Source: Lachnospiraceae bacterium (GTDB lineage Bacteria > Bacillota > Clostridia > Lachnospirales > Lachnospiraceae). From it: a stretch of 64,000 nt of DNA. Shown here piece after piece: positions 34,657 to 42,528 of the stretch (the first letter of the stretch is position 1; each line of letters starts with the position of its first letter). The stretch is taken from contig JAKSPO010000001.1 of NCBI GenBank assembly GCA_024404675.1, forward strand, positions 612,881-676,880, given 5' to 3'. Position numbers and translations under genes: made by a program. The notes below the pieces were generated by a model, which did no database searches, was not told the DNA's origin, and saw only the letters and a program-made list of their open reading frames with translations.

Positions 34657-35921
34657 TGCGGCTTTTAGGTATCACAACCGAATACAATCCGTTTCATAAC
34701 GGTCACGCATATCACATCCGGGAAGCGAAAGCACGTACCGGATGTGATTCTGTTATTGCGCTTATGAGCGGCGATTTTGTACAGCGCGGGCTCCCCGCTT
34801 CCATCAGCAAATACATCCGCGCCCGTGCCGCACTGCTAAACGGTGCCGACCTGGTGCTTGAGCTTCCGGTATACAGTGCAACCGCCAGTGCAGAGCGCTT
34901 CGCAGACGGCGCCGTGCGTGCCTTCCGCGACCTTGGCGTTGACGCAATCTCCTACGGCATCGAGGCCGATACCTCCGCTTCGGATGCAGCGCAGGCGATT
35001 CGAAATTCCGCGCATTTCTTCTTAGAGGAATCGGATGCTTATCAGGCCCTTCTCAAAGAAGGGCTTTCTAAAGGGCAATCCTATGCCGCTGCGCGCTGGA
35101 ATGCATTTCTTACGCTCTCTAAGGACGCAGAAGCGATTTCTTCTACGCCGAACAATATTCTCGCTATCGAATATGAAAAGGCGATGCTTCGCCATTCTGT
35201 GCGCTTTGAAAGCGTGATGGTTACAAGGCGCGGCAATGCTTATCACGATTCCGCAGCAGGCATATATGCCTCCGCGACCGGAATCCGGCAGGTATTTGCC
35301 GACTACCGAGGCGCAAAGGGTGAAACCTCCGAGGCTGTATTAAAAAGCCTTTCGGAGTCGGTTCCCGCAAATGTGCTGCCGCTCTATGAGTCGCTCCTTC
35401 CGTATACCGTAACGGCCGATGATCTGAGTACCGCCCTGTTCCAAAGTCTCTACGGGAAGAATGCAGACGAGCTCGCCGGTTACTTCGATGTTTCAAGGGA
35501 GCTTGCCGCGCGCATCGCTTCCGCGGCCGGTGCGCCATACACCTGGAGTACACTTGCCGAACAGGTAAAGGACCGCTCTCACACCCGTTCTCACGTCGAC
35601 CGTGCGCTCTGCCATATTCTTCTTGGTATCACCGAAGGTGACGAGGCAAAGTACCGAAGCGCACCGAGCCTTCCTTATCTTCGAGTACTCGGTATGAAAC
35701 GCTCTGCCGCACCGCTTCTTTCTGTGCTTTGCGAGCGTTCCACCGCACCGCTTTTAGTAAGATTAGCGAAGGATCTGTCTACGCTTACGCCTAAGTCCCG
35801 CGCGCTTTACGACGCAGAGCTTCGTGCAACCGCCCTGTATCAGAGCCTTCTCTTTTCAAAGGGACTGACAGACACCGAGGAAAGGCGCCGCCACTTTATG
35901 ATTGTAGAGGACACACCTTAG
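34656..35921 (+). CDS. tmcAL: tRNA(Met) cytidine acetate ligase TmcAL
   Basis: 421 residues beginning GITTEYNPFHNGHAYH, a nucleotidyltransferase HxGH motif, followed by ALMSGDFVQRGLPASISKYIRA. These define the TmcAL (YlbM) family, which uses acetate and ATP to make N4-acetylcytidine at the wobble position of elongator tRNA-Met. Usual length is about 400. Translationally coupled to the cyclophilin gene. It converges on the DivIVA-like gene with a bidirectional hairpin between. Confidence 0.9.
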   Translation: MRLLGITTEYNPFHNGHAYHIREAKARTGCDSVIALMSGDFVQRGLPASISKYIRARAALLNGADLVLELPVYSATASAERFADGAVRAFRDLGVDAISYGIEADTSASDAAQAIRNSAHFFLEESDAYQALLKEGLSKGQSYAAARWNAFLTLSKDAEAISSTPNNILAIEYEKAMLRHSVRFESVMVTRRGNAYHDSAAGIYASATGIRQVFADYRGAKGETSEAVLKSLSESVPANVLPLYESLLPYTVTADDLSTALFQSLYGKNADELAGYFDVSRELAARIASAAGAPYTWSTLAEQVKDRSHTRSHVDRALCHILLGITEGDEAKYRSAPSLPYLRVLGMKRSAAPLLSVLCERSTAPLLVRLAKDLSTLTPKSRALYDAELRATALYQSLLFSKGLTDTEERRRHFMIVEDTP

Positions 35922-35952
35922 TACCAGGCTTCAAAACTGATGACAATACAAA

Positions 35953-35993
35953 ATAGGGGCATGAAAAATGATACACATTTTTCACGCCCCTAT
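35953..35993. terminator. Bidirectional stem-loop between tmcAL and the DivIVA-like gene
   Basis: Arms TAGGGGCATGAAAAATG / CATTTTTCACGCCCCTA with a 5-base loop and one mismatch. TTTT follows on the minus strand; on the plus strand only TATATT. Placed between convergent genes. Nearly the same stem-loop occurs at 39102-39145. Confidence 0.75.
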
Positions 35994-36035
35994 ATTATGC
36001 CGGTTAACTCTCTCCCGGCTTATTATTCATTCTGA

Positions 36036-36692
36036 TTACTCGTCGATATTCTCAAGGAAGGTATCCTCGTCGAATTCAAAGTTCTCCTCGTCATCGTCGG
36101 TGGTAACGGTAGCAATCGGATCGTCATAAACGCTTGCTGCCTCCTGAGGATTCAGCTGCTGGTAAAGCTCCTGACGGTTTGCGGAAACAACCTCATAGCT
36201 CTCCTTCAAGGTAGAAATCATACCCTCGAAGTGATCTCTTGCGGAGGTATAAGCATTGTTCAGAATCTTCTCCATATCGGTCATAATATCATTGGCATAG
36301 CTCAATGCACCGGTACGAATCTGGGTTGCATCGTTATTAGCACTCGAGAGCATCTCCTCGGCCTCACCGCTTGCGGAAGCAACCATCTCGTTCGCTCTTG
36401 CATAAGCCTGCTGCATAATCTCGTGCTCGCTCACAAGCTGTCTTGCCTTAGCGCGTGCCTCCTCAATAATCTGCTCAGCCTTCTCCTCTGCACTTGCGAT
36501 AATGGAATCGCGGTTTGCGATAATCTTCTGATATCTTCTGATCTCATCGGGAGTTCTCTGCTTCAGCTCATCGAGCATCTCAAAAAGCTCCTCCTTGTTA
36601 ACGGAAACCTTGCCGGGCTGAAGCTTAATCGGCTTGCATCCCTCCAGATATTCATAAATTCCATCAATCAACTGCTCAAGACGATTTACCAT
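36036..36692 (-). CDS. DivIVA-like coiled-coil protein
   Basis: 218 residues with a short N-terminal domain, a long coiled coil rich in Ala/Glu/Lys at about 50-115 (AEEKAEQIIEEARAKARQLVSEHEIMQQAY) and an acidic C-terminal tail. No membrane segment. This resembles the DivIVA/ATP-synthase-b-like proteins often annotated next to coaD in Lachnospiraceae (recollection). A cell-shape or division-site role is a guess. ATG 36692 follows AAAAGGAGAG; 14 bases after coaD in one operon. Confidence 0.7.
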   Translation of the reverse strand: MVNRLEQLIDGIYEYLEGCKPIKLQPGKVSVNKEELFEMLDELKQRTPDEIRRYQKIIANRDSIIASAEEKAEQIIEEARAKARQLVSEHEIMQQAYARANEMVASASGEAEEMLSSANNDATQIRTGALSYANDIMTDMEKILNNAYTSARDHFEGMISTLKESYEVVSANRQELYQQLNPQEAASVYDDPIATVTTDDDEENFEFDEDTFLENIDE

Positions 36693-36706
36693 TGTTCTCT
36701 CTCCTT

Positions 36707-37186
36707 TTATTTCGCTAATTTATCGACAATATCCTTCATAACTTCTTTCGGTACAAGCCCGCTGATGTCTCCGCCGAAATGGGCGATTTCCTTTACGATG
36801 CTCGAGCTCAGGTACGAATACTCCACACTCGTAATCAAAAAAATCGTATCAATATTCGGGTTCAGCTTGTGATTCACCTGCGCGATCTGCAGCTCATATT
36901 CAAAGTCGGTTACCGCACGAAGTCCTCTCACCAAAAGGTTCGCATCCATCCGCTTTGCAAAATCAATCGTTAAGCCGTCGAAGGTCTCCACCACAACATT
37001 CGGAATGTCCTTCGTAACTCTGCGAATCAGCTCGACACGTTCCTCTGCGGAAAATGCCGGGGTCTTACTTGTATTATTCAAAACGCCGATTACCAGACGG
37101 TCAACAATATGTGCTGCCCTCTTAATGACATCCAGATGTCCGAGGGTAATCGGGTCAAAGCTTCCTGCATAAATTCCGGTCTTCAT
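36707..37186 (-). CDS. coaD: Phosphopantetheine adenylyltransferase
   Basis: 159 residues, the usual size. The N-terminal GIYAGSFDPITLGHLDVI contains the TxGH nucleotidyltransferase motif and the C-terminal part YLSSSIVKEIAHFGGDISGLVP is the family ISSTxVRE-like signature. It catalyses the fourth step of coenzyme A synthesis, joining AMP to 4'-phosphopantetheine. Its ATG directly follows the rsmD stop codon, the common rsmD-coaD pair. Confidence 0.95.
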   Translation of the reverse strand: MKTGIYAGSFDPITLGHLDVIKRAAHIVDRLVIGVLNNTSKTPAFSAEERVELIRRVTKDIPNVVVETFDGLTIDFAKRMDANLLVRGLRAVTDFEYELQIAQVNHKLNPNIDTIFLITSVEYSYLSSSIVKEIAHFGGDISGLVPKEVMKDIVDKLAK

Positions 37187-37747
37187 CTATTCTCCTTTGC
37201 GGGACAAAAACCAATGCTGGTTGGACTTATATTGCTTGATTCGCTCAACCGTGTAGCCCAGTCCGTCAATCTCCTCAATCATTGTCTTCATGGATGCTTC
37301 GACAATGATCAGCGCATCCTCCGCAAGGAGCTTCGCATCCGCAAGGTACCTGAGCACCTCAACTTCAAGCCCGTGGTCATAGGGCGGATCCATGAATACA
37401 ATATCAAACCTGCGATGCTCTGCCTCCATGCGAACCAGCGCACTGAGGTAGTCCGATGCATATACGGTCGCGTCATCCGCAAGCTTTGTATGATTCAGGT
37501 TATTCTTGATACAGGTAATTGCCTTTCTCGAATTATCGACAAAGCAGGCATGCTTCGCACCACGGCTAAGTGCCTCGATTCCGATTCCGCCGCTTCCTGC
37601 GAAAAGATCCAAAAAGCATGCACCCGGAAGTTCCGGCTGAAGCATATTGAAAAGGGTCTCCTTTATCTGATCGCCGGTCGGTCTTGTCTCCAGGCCTTCA
37701 GGCGTTTCCAACAATAATCTTCTTGCCTTTCCGGCAATTACTCTCAT
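37187..37747 (-). CDS. rsmD: 16S rRNA (guanine(966)-N(2))-methyltransferase
   Basis: 186 residues beginning MRVIAGKARRLLLETPEG, with the SAM-binding motif FLDLFAGSGGIGIEALSRGA and catalytic DPPYDHG. RsmD methylates G966 of 16S rRNA on the 30S particle. Start ATG 37747 is the first of a three-gene operon with coaD and the DivIVA-like gene, behind a consensus promoter. Confidence 0.93.
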   Translation of the reverse strand: MRVIAGKARRLLLETPEGLETRPTGDQIKETLFNMLQPELPGACFLDLFAGSGGIGIEALSRGAKHACFVDNSRKAITCIKNNLNHTKLADDATVYASDYLSALVRMEAEHRRFDIVFMDPPYDHGLEVEVLRYLADAKLLAEDALIIVEASMKTMIEEIDGLGYTVERIKQYKSNQHWFLSRKGE

Positions 37748-37778
37748 AGCATTTTCCTCAACCTAAACATATACTATT

Positions 37779-37808
37779 ATTGTAGTATAACCTGCCTTTA
37801 TTTGTCAA
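37779..37808 (-). promoter_or_regulatory. Promoter of the rsmD-coaD operon
   Basis: Minus-strand TTGACA (37803-37808), 18-base spacer, TACAAT (37779-37784), about 32 bases before rsmD. Confidence 0.7.
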
Positions 37809-37935
37809 TAGGCAGTTGTTTTGCTTCACAAAATATTAAAAAGAATGGCGCGTTGCAGCTTCGATTTTTATAAATATCCGCCCCAAAATGCCCATCTCAC
37901 AAAAGGATAGCGGTTTCGGAGGCTCCACTCCATAG

Positions 37936-37965
37936 AAAAACCGCCGAAGCACTAAGCTCCGGCGG
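37936..37965 (-). terminator. Intrinsic terminator of the Mrp/NBP35 gene
   Basis: Arms CCGCCGAAGC / GCTCCGGCGG (one mismatch; 37941-37950, 37956-37965), then five T residues on the minus strand, 10 bases after the stop codon. Confidence 0.85.
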
Positions 37966-37975
37966 TCGAACGGCA

Positions 37976-38836
37976 CTATGCAAGTGCCATCTGGTTTTCA
38001 ATCGTTTCAATCATCTCATCGAGCTCGGGCATCGATACTTCCTCAACCATACCCTTGTCTACAAGGCCGGCAGCCGCAGGCACGATCGGGAGCTTCGCAA
38101 GCACTCTCGTTTCGTACTTAGAAGCAACCTCCTCGATATGGCTCTCGCCGAATACAGAAAGCTTCTCCCCGCAATGACCGCAGGTAAGATAGCTATAGTT
38201 CTCAACGATTCCGAGGATCGGAATATTCATCATCTTCGCCATATTGACAGCCTTGCCGACGATCATCGAAACAAGATCCTGCGGACTTGTAACGATTACG
38301 ATTCCGTCAAGCGGAAGTGACTGGAACACAGTAAGCGGAACATCGCCGGTTCCGGGCGGCATATCAACGAACATATAGTCCACATCGCCCCAGATGACAT
38401 CACTCCAGAACTGCTTAACGGTTCCTGCAATTACCGGTCCTCTCCATACAACAGGCATATCCTCCTGATCCATCAGAAGATTGACGCTCATCAGACGAAT
38501 ACCGCTTGCGGTTACAGCCGGAACGACACCGTCATCATCCGCATAAGCGGGTCCCTTCACACCGAAAGCCTTCGGGATGGAAGGTCCTGTGATATCCGCA
38601 TCCAGAACAGCCGTCTTTCTGCCGCGCTTCTGCATAATGGATGCAAGCATGGAAGTAACGAAGGACTTACCAACGCCTCCCTTGCCGCTCACAATGCCGA
38701 TTACGCGCTTGATATTGCTGAATTTATTCATCGGCGCACGAAAATCCGCAGGATTGCTCTCACGGGAACTGCAGTTTGCGCCGCAGGTAGAACAGTCATG
38801 GGTACATTCCTGCTCATTCTTAATCTCATCACTCAT
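37976..38836 (-). CDS. Mrp/NBP35 (ApbC) P-loop iron-sulfur carrier
   Basis: 286 residues. A Cys-rich N-terminus (CTHDCSTCGANC at about 11-22) precedes the deviant Walker A VSGKGGVGKS and the family segment DADITGPSIPKAFG. A C-terminal CGHCG supplies the cluster-binding CxxC pair. These scaffold proteins bind and deliver Fe-S clusters in the cytosol. The Cys-rich N-terminal extension resembles NBP35-type members. ATG 38836 follows AAGGAGATGAG. Single-gene transcript with promoter and terminator. Confidence 0.9.
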   Translation of the reverse strand: MSDEIKNEQECTHDCSTCGANCSSRESNPADFRAPMNKFSNIKRVIGIVSGKGGVGKSFVTSMLASIMQKRGRKTAVLDADITGPSIPKAFGVKGPAYADDDGVVPAVTASGIRLMSVNLLMDQEDMPVVWRGPVIAGTVKQFWSDVIWGDVDYMFVDMPPGTGDVPLTVFQSLPLDGIVIVTSPQDLVSMIVGKAVNMAKMMNIPILGIVENYSYLTCGHCGEKLSVFGESHIEEVASKYETRVLAKLPIVPAAAGLVDKGMVEEVSMPELDEMIETIENQMALA

Positions 38837-38877
38837 ATTCTCTCATCTCCTTGCTGCTGTATCATACAGCCATCTTC

Positions 38878-38905
38878 AGTATAGCACATATATAGAAATA
38901 CGCAA
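38878..38905 (-). promoter_or_regulatory. Promoter of the Mrp/NBP35 gene
   Basis: Minus-strand TTGCGT (38900-38905), 16-base spacer, TATACT (38878-38883), about 40 bases before the start codon. Confidence 0.5.
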
Positions 38906-38959
38906 CAGAAGAATCCGTAAAATGTGAATCGTTCCATCTGCCGAAGGCAAAGCTTCGTT

Positions 38960-39088
38960 TTAGCGAGCTTCCTCCTCTTCACGAAGAATATCCTGATCGG
39001 ACTTTTCGGTATCAAGATCCTTCTCCACCGGGACTGCACCGGAAAGCATCCGTTCCAGCTCCGGAACAGCCGAGGCTTCCGAAAATGA
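38960..39088 (-). pseudogene. Orphan C-terminal coding remnant
   Basis: Open frame of 42 codons with no start or ribosome site. It reads like the acidic tail of a real protein (FSEASAVPELERMLSG, then EKSDQDILREEEEAR) and uses codons like its neighbours. It begins right after a terminator and a stop codon at 39089-39091 and ends in TAA. Most simply it is the 3' end of a gene whose front was deleted. The parent family is not recognised. The rest of the 318-base gap holds the promoter above and the terminator below. Confidence 0.4.
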
Positions 39089-39101
39089 TCATTTTCGTAT
39101 C

Positions 39102-39145
39102 AAAAAGGGGCTATGAAAATGCCTACACATTTTTCATAGCCCCTT
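39102..39145 (-). terminator. Intrinsic terminator of the EAL gene
   Basis: Long stem AAGGGGCTATGAAAA / TTTTCATAGCCCCTT (39105-39119, 39131-39145), then five T residues on the minus strand, 9 bases after the stop codon. Related in sequence to the stem-loop at 35953. Confidence 0.85.
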
Positions 39146-39154
39146 CAACACATC

Positions 39155-41098
39155 TTAAGCAATGCAGAAAGCCTTGTCGCTTCCGGCGAATTCGTTATTT
39201 TTCAAGAAGTTAATAAACTCATTACCGGGAATCGGCTTTGAGAAAAGGTAACCCTGGTAGAAGTCGCAGCCAAGCTCGCGAAGCGCTTTCGCCATACGAG
39301 AATCCTCGACACCTTCGACAACACACTGCTTTTTAAGATCCTTAAGAAGCTTGATGGTGTTTCGAAGAATGGAAAGCGCCTGCTCGTTCTCCATCGCACG
39401 CCAGAGAATGGATTTGTCAACCTTAACGATTTCAACCGGAAGATCAATCAGACGGTTCGCTGTCGAGAAGCCGGTACCGTAATCATCCAAAGAGAAGCCG
39501 ACGCCGGACTTCGAAAGGCTTTGCATATTATTGATGATTGCCTTCTCATCAAGCGATGCGGCCGACTCGGTAATCTCAAGATTGATATGCTTCGGATCGA
39601 TGTCGTGACTCGCCATTATCGTACGAAGACGACTGGAGAGGTTATCCTGCATGCACTGGATCATCGAAAGATTGACTTCAATGAACTCCACGCCAAGCGA
39701 AGCAAGATTGTTCTCGTTCCAGAACCGGCATACCGATTCGAAAACAAATTCTCCGATTTCTACGATCATACCATCCTTCTCGGCAATCGGAATAAATTCA
39801 TCCGGACGAATGAAGCCAAGCTCCGGATCCCGCAATCGAAGCAGTGCCTCTGCCGAAGCAAAGCATTTGCGGTCGCCCTCGAAAATCGGCTGATAGAACA
39901 CCTCAAAGGAACGGTCATGCAATGCACGGCTCATCGCATGACGCACCTTGTCCTCGCGCTGCTTGTGCGCAAGAAGCGTTGCGGCTGCGTTCAGCGAATG
40001 CTTTCCGGCAAATTCAGCCTTCGAAGTGAACGGGAAGGTTACGCACTCGAAAATCTCCTCGGGCGTTCCCTCAAAATCCTCCGAACGAAAATGTACGAAG
40101 AACGGAATCATAGCGATATCCATACCGGGAAGACGGAACTCATGTGCGAAATACCGCTCGATCTCCGTAACGATATCCCCGATCTCCGGTGCTTTGTCGT
40201 TTGTAAAGATGCAGAATCGGTGCTCACCCAGATAATAAACCGATTTCTGCGGATAAATCTTTCGAAGATAATTCAGTGTCGTCTCGGTCAGACTGTTTCT
40301 GCCGATGCTTCCGACATACTCCTTGAAATAGTTGAAATTCTCCAGTGAGAATACGGTAAATGCAAACTCCTGTCTGCGCTCCTGCTTTCCCTTGACATTC
40401 TCAAGAAACGCCTTGTCATTAAAGCAATACGTGTTCTTGTACATATAGTCGGACGGATTCTCAAGAAGAATACAGATTACCATCAATGCAAGTGACAACG
40501 CAAAGCTCTCCGTATGCAGCCCGACGATCCAGAACTGAAGCGACTGTCCGGAAACAATCAGAATCGCACAAAACAGCGCCCCGAGCGACTGATAGAAATT
40601 CATCTTCTCGCGCTTGAATACAAAAAGCAGAATGGAATAGCCGATTGCCACCACCTCTGTCAGAAGGAGAATCCAGAACAGCTCTCCACGAACGAATCGA
40701 CCTGCCTCCACACGAAAAGCCCACCCATTGGCCGGTGCGGAAAGAATCAGAATCGAATATACGGCAATGATTCCCAACAACAGTGCACGCTCCGCCTTGA
40801 TCGTCTTACCCTCTCGAACGAACAGGCCGGCATACAAAAGAACCAAAGCACCAAGACTGAATCGGGTCCACAGAACGAAGATATGCAGAAACGTTGCCAA
40901 ACGATCCGATAGTCCGACCATCTCCACAAGCGTGTAAATCGTGATATCCGTAATCGTTGAAAGCGCATTCAGGCAAAGAATCATAAGAAATACCTTATGC
41001 GCTCGCGTCGAATAGCTCTTCCGCACGAAATATACGGCAAGCAGAATGAAAAGTAAAGTAACGGAAGCCAAATCAATTCCGAGATTAACCCTAAGCAT
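39155..41098 (-). CDS. Membrane EAL-domain cyclic-di-GMP phosphodiesterase with degenerate GGDEF
   Basis: 647 residues: about seven N-terminal membrane helices, a GGDEF-like domain whose signature is degraded to LGEHRF (no cyclase activity expected), and a C-terminal EAL domain. The EAL catalytic residues are all visible: EALLRL, EVNLSM, EITES, DDYGTGFS, KVDKS, EGVED and QGYLFSKP. It should hydrolyse c-di-GMP to pGpG in response to a membrane-derived signal. The ATG at 41098 is 9 bases after GGAGG; a GTG three bases upstream is also possible. Preceded by 230 bases with no clear promoter. Confidence 0.88.
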   Translation of the reverse strand: MLRVNLGIDLASVTLLFILLAVYFVRKSYSTRAHKVFLMILCLNALSTITDITIYTLVEMVGLSDRLATFLHIFVLWTRFSLGALVLLYAGLFVREGKTIKAERALLLGIIAVYSILILSAPANGWAFRVEAGRFVRGELFWILLLTEVVAIGYSILLFVFKREKMNFYQSLGALFCAILIVSGQSLQFWIVGLHTESFALSLALMVICILLENPSDYMYKNTYCFNDKAFLENVKGKQERRQEFAFTVFSLENFNYFKEYVGSIGRNSLTETTLNYLRKIYPQKSVYYLGEHRFCIFTNDKAPEIGDIVTEIERYFAHEFRLPGMDIAMIPFFVHFRSEDFEGTPEEIFECVTFPFTSKAEFAGKHSLNAAATLLAHKQREDKVRHAMSRALHDRSFEVFYQPIFEGDRKCFASAEALLRLRDPELGFIRPDEFIPIAEKDGMIVEIGEFVFESVCRFWNENNLASLGVEFIEVNLSMIQCMQDNLSSRLRTIMASHDIDPKHINLEITESAASLDEKAIINNMQSLSKSGVGFSLDDYGTGFSTANRLIDLPVEIVKVDKSILWRAMENEQALSILRNTIKLLKDLKKQCVVEGVEDSRMAKALRELGCDFYQGYLFSKPIPGNEFINFLKNNEFAGSDKAFCIA

Positions 41099-41326
41099 CA
41101 CACAAAACCTCCTTTCGCATAGAATAACCCTGAAAAGACTAACCCTTATTATTAATATAGCATAACGCCGCAGGTCCTGTGAGAAAAATTCTCCCCATAA
41201 CTGCGACGTTTTTGCGAATTTTCAGATATTATTACAAGATTTTTGGAATATTTTTTGTCATTTTTCGAAGCAATCTACAAAGCGCTCGCAAATTTTCAGA
41301 CAGTTTTCATGGAAATTCTCAAAAAA
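41099..41326. other. AT-rich gap between the EAL and GNAT genes
   Basis: Contains the EAL ribosome site, T-rich tracts, and a pair of imperfect arms CGTCGCAG / CTGCGGCG on the minus strand (around 41170-41210). No gene or consensus promoter was found. Confidence 0.5.
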
Positions 41327-41929
41327 TCAGTCATTTGCCGAAAGAATCGCCGAAACGATATCGGCAGGAAGCTTCGGAAAAGGTACGAAATCCGCCTGCG
41401 GACAGCCCGGTGCGTTCAGCTCCTTCTCCATATCAATCTTATCGTACCAGCGACCGAACTTATAGCCGCAGCTATGATACGTCGCAACGGTCCGATAGCC
41501 CATCGCCTCATGGAACTGCTCGCTTCTTCGTGTCAGGTACGGGTCATCCTCCACCCGCGGCACGGCAATCGCCGCATAGGCACCGACAACCCTTTGCAGC
41601 CTTAAGATTGCCTCAAGCTTCTCATACAGGCGTCTTCCAAGCCCAAGTCTATGATACGCCTCTCCGATATAAACCGAGGTTTCTGCGCTCCAGTCAAATG
41701 CCTTACGCACCCCAAGCCGCCCGGCGTAGATATACCCGGCTACACTGCCGTCCACCTCCGCAACAATATAGGGATAGCTTAAAAGCGTGCGGCGGATTCT
41801 CTCACGGAACTCCTCTGCCGTAGGCGCAACCCACTCAAAGGATACCGCTGTATTGTTCACATAATAGCTGTAGATGGCGCAAAGTGCCTCCGCATCCTCT
41901 TCTACAGCCAAACGAAAACGAAGCTGCAT
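41327..41929 (-). CDS. GNAT family N-acetyltransferase
   Basis: 200 residues with the GNAT core: IVAEVDGSVAGYIYAGRL and the acetyl-CoA loop HRLGLGRRLYEKLE, followed by AYAAIAVPRVEDDPYL. The overall pattern (RLAVEEDAEALCAIYSYYVNNTAVSFE) is that of phosphinothricin/methionine-sulfoximine acetyltransferase-like enzymes, which acetylate small amines. The true substrate is unknown. ATG 41929 follows AGGAGG, 8 bases after luxS, so it is co-transcribed with luxS. Confidence 0.85.
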   Translation of the reverse strand: MQLRFRLAVEEDAEALCAIYSYYVNNTAVSFEWVAPTAEEFRERIRRTLLSYPYIVAEVDGSVAGYIYAGRLGVRKAFDWSAETSVYIGEAYHRLGLGRRLYEKLEAILRLQRVVGAYAAIAVPRVEDDPYLTRRSEQFHEAMGYRTVATYHSCGYKFGRWYDKIDMEKELNAPGCPQADFVPFPKLPADIVSAILSAND

Positions 41930-41937
41930 ACTGCCTC

Positions 41938-42471
41938 CTAGGAATCAAAGAATACCTTGCCCTTTTCCGTAACGATGCGCTGCGCCGTCGGATAGGTAAA
42001 GCAGGGATTCGTCTTCAAACGCTCTGCATACTGCTTCGCCTCGTAGCGTGCCATGTTCAGATCGTGCAGAAGATAGTTTCCGCAATTCACCGCCGTCGCT
42101 CCGGGAACCTCGCCGGTATACGCTGCAAGGTGCTCAAAGGCACGGATCATCAGCGGGCAGATTTCCTCCGGTGTCGGATGTCCCTTCACAATCAGATAGC
42201 TTCCGGTAAGGCAGCCCATCGGTCCCCAGTAAATGATTCGATCCTTCCACTCCTCGTCATTGCGAAGGAAGGTTGCAATTACGTGCTCAATCGTATGCAT
42301 GGCATTCGGATGAATGACCGGCTCCTTGTTCGGGTATTTCATACGGATATCGAAGGTGGTTGCGTACCAATCTCCGAGTGTGTCAAGTCTGGATTCGTAA
42401 ATGCCCGGTACTATCAGGGTATGATCTACCTGAAAGCTCGGAATCAGCTGGTCTTTCTTCTGTTCATTCAT
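41938..42471 (-). CDS. luxS: S-ribosylhomocysteine lyase LuxS
   Basis: 177 residues. Metal ligands His59 and His63 (HTIEH) and Cys130 (NCGNYL), and the active-site Cys87 in GCLTG (the family usually reads GCRTG). LuxS cleaves S-ribosylhomocysteine to homocysteine and the precursor of autoinducer-2 in the activated methyl cycle. Slightly longer than the usual 150-170. ATG 42471 follows GGGAGGAA. Whether the cell signals with AI-2 cannot be read here. Confidence 0.92.
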   Translation of the reverse strand: MNEQKKDQLIPSFQVDHTLIVPGIYESRLDTLGDWYATTFDIRMKYPNKEPVIHPNAMHTIEHVIATFLRNDEEWKDRIIYWGPMGCLTGSYLIVKGHPTPEEICPLMIRAFEHLAAYTGEVPGATAVNCGNYLLHDLNMARYEAKQYAERLKTNPCFTYPTAQRIVTEKGKVFFDS

Positions 42472-42528
42472 CGTATATTCCTCCCAAAATCAAAAATCAT
42501 ATTGTTTCATAGCTCTAATGCGCAATCA

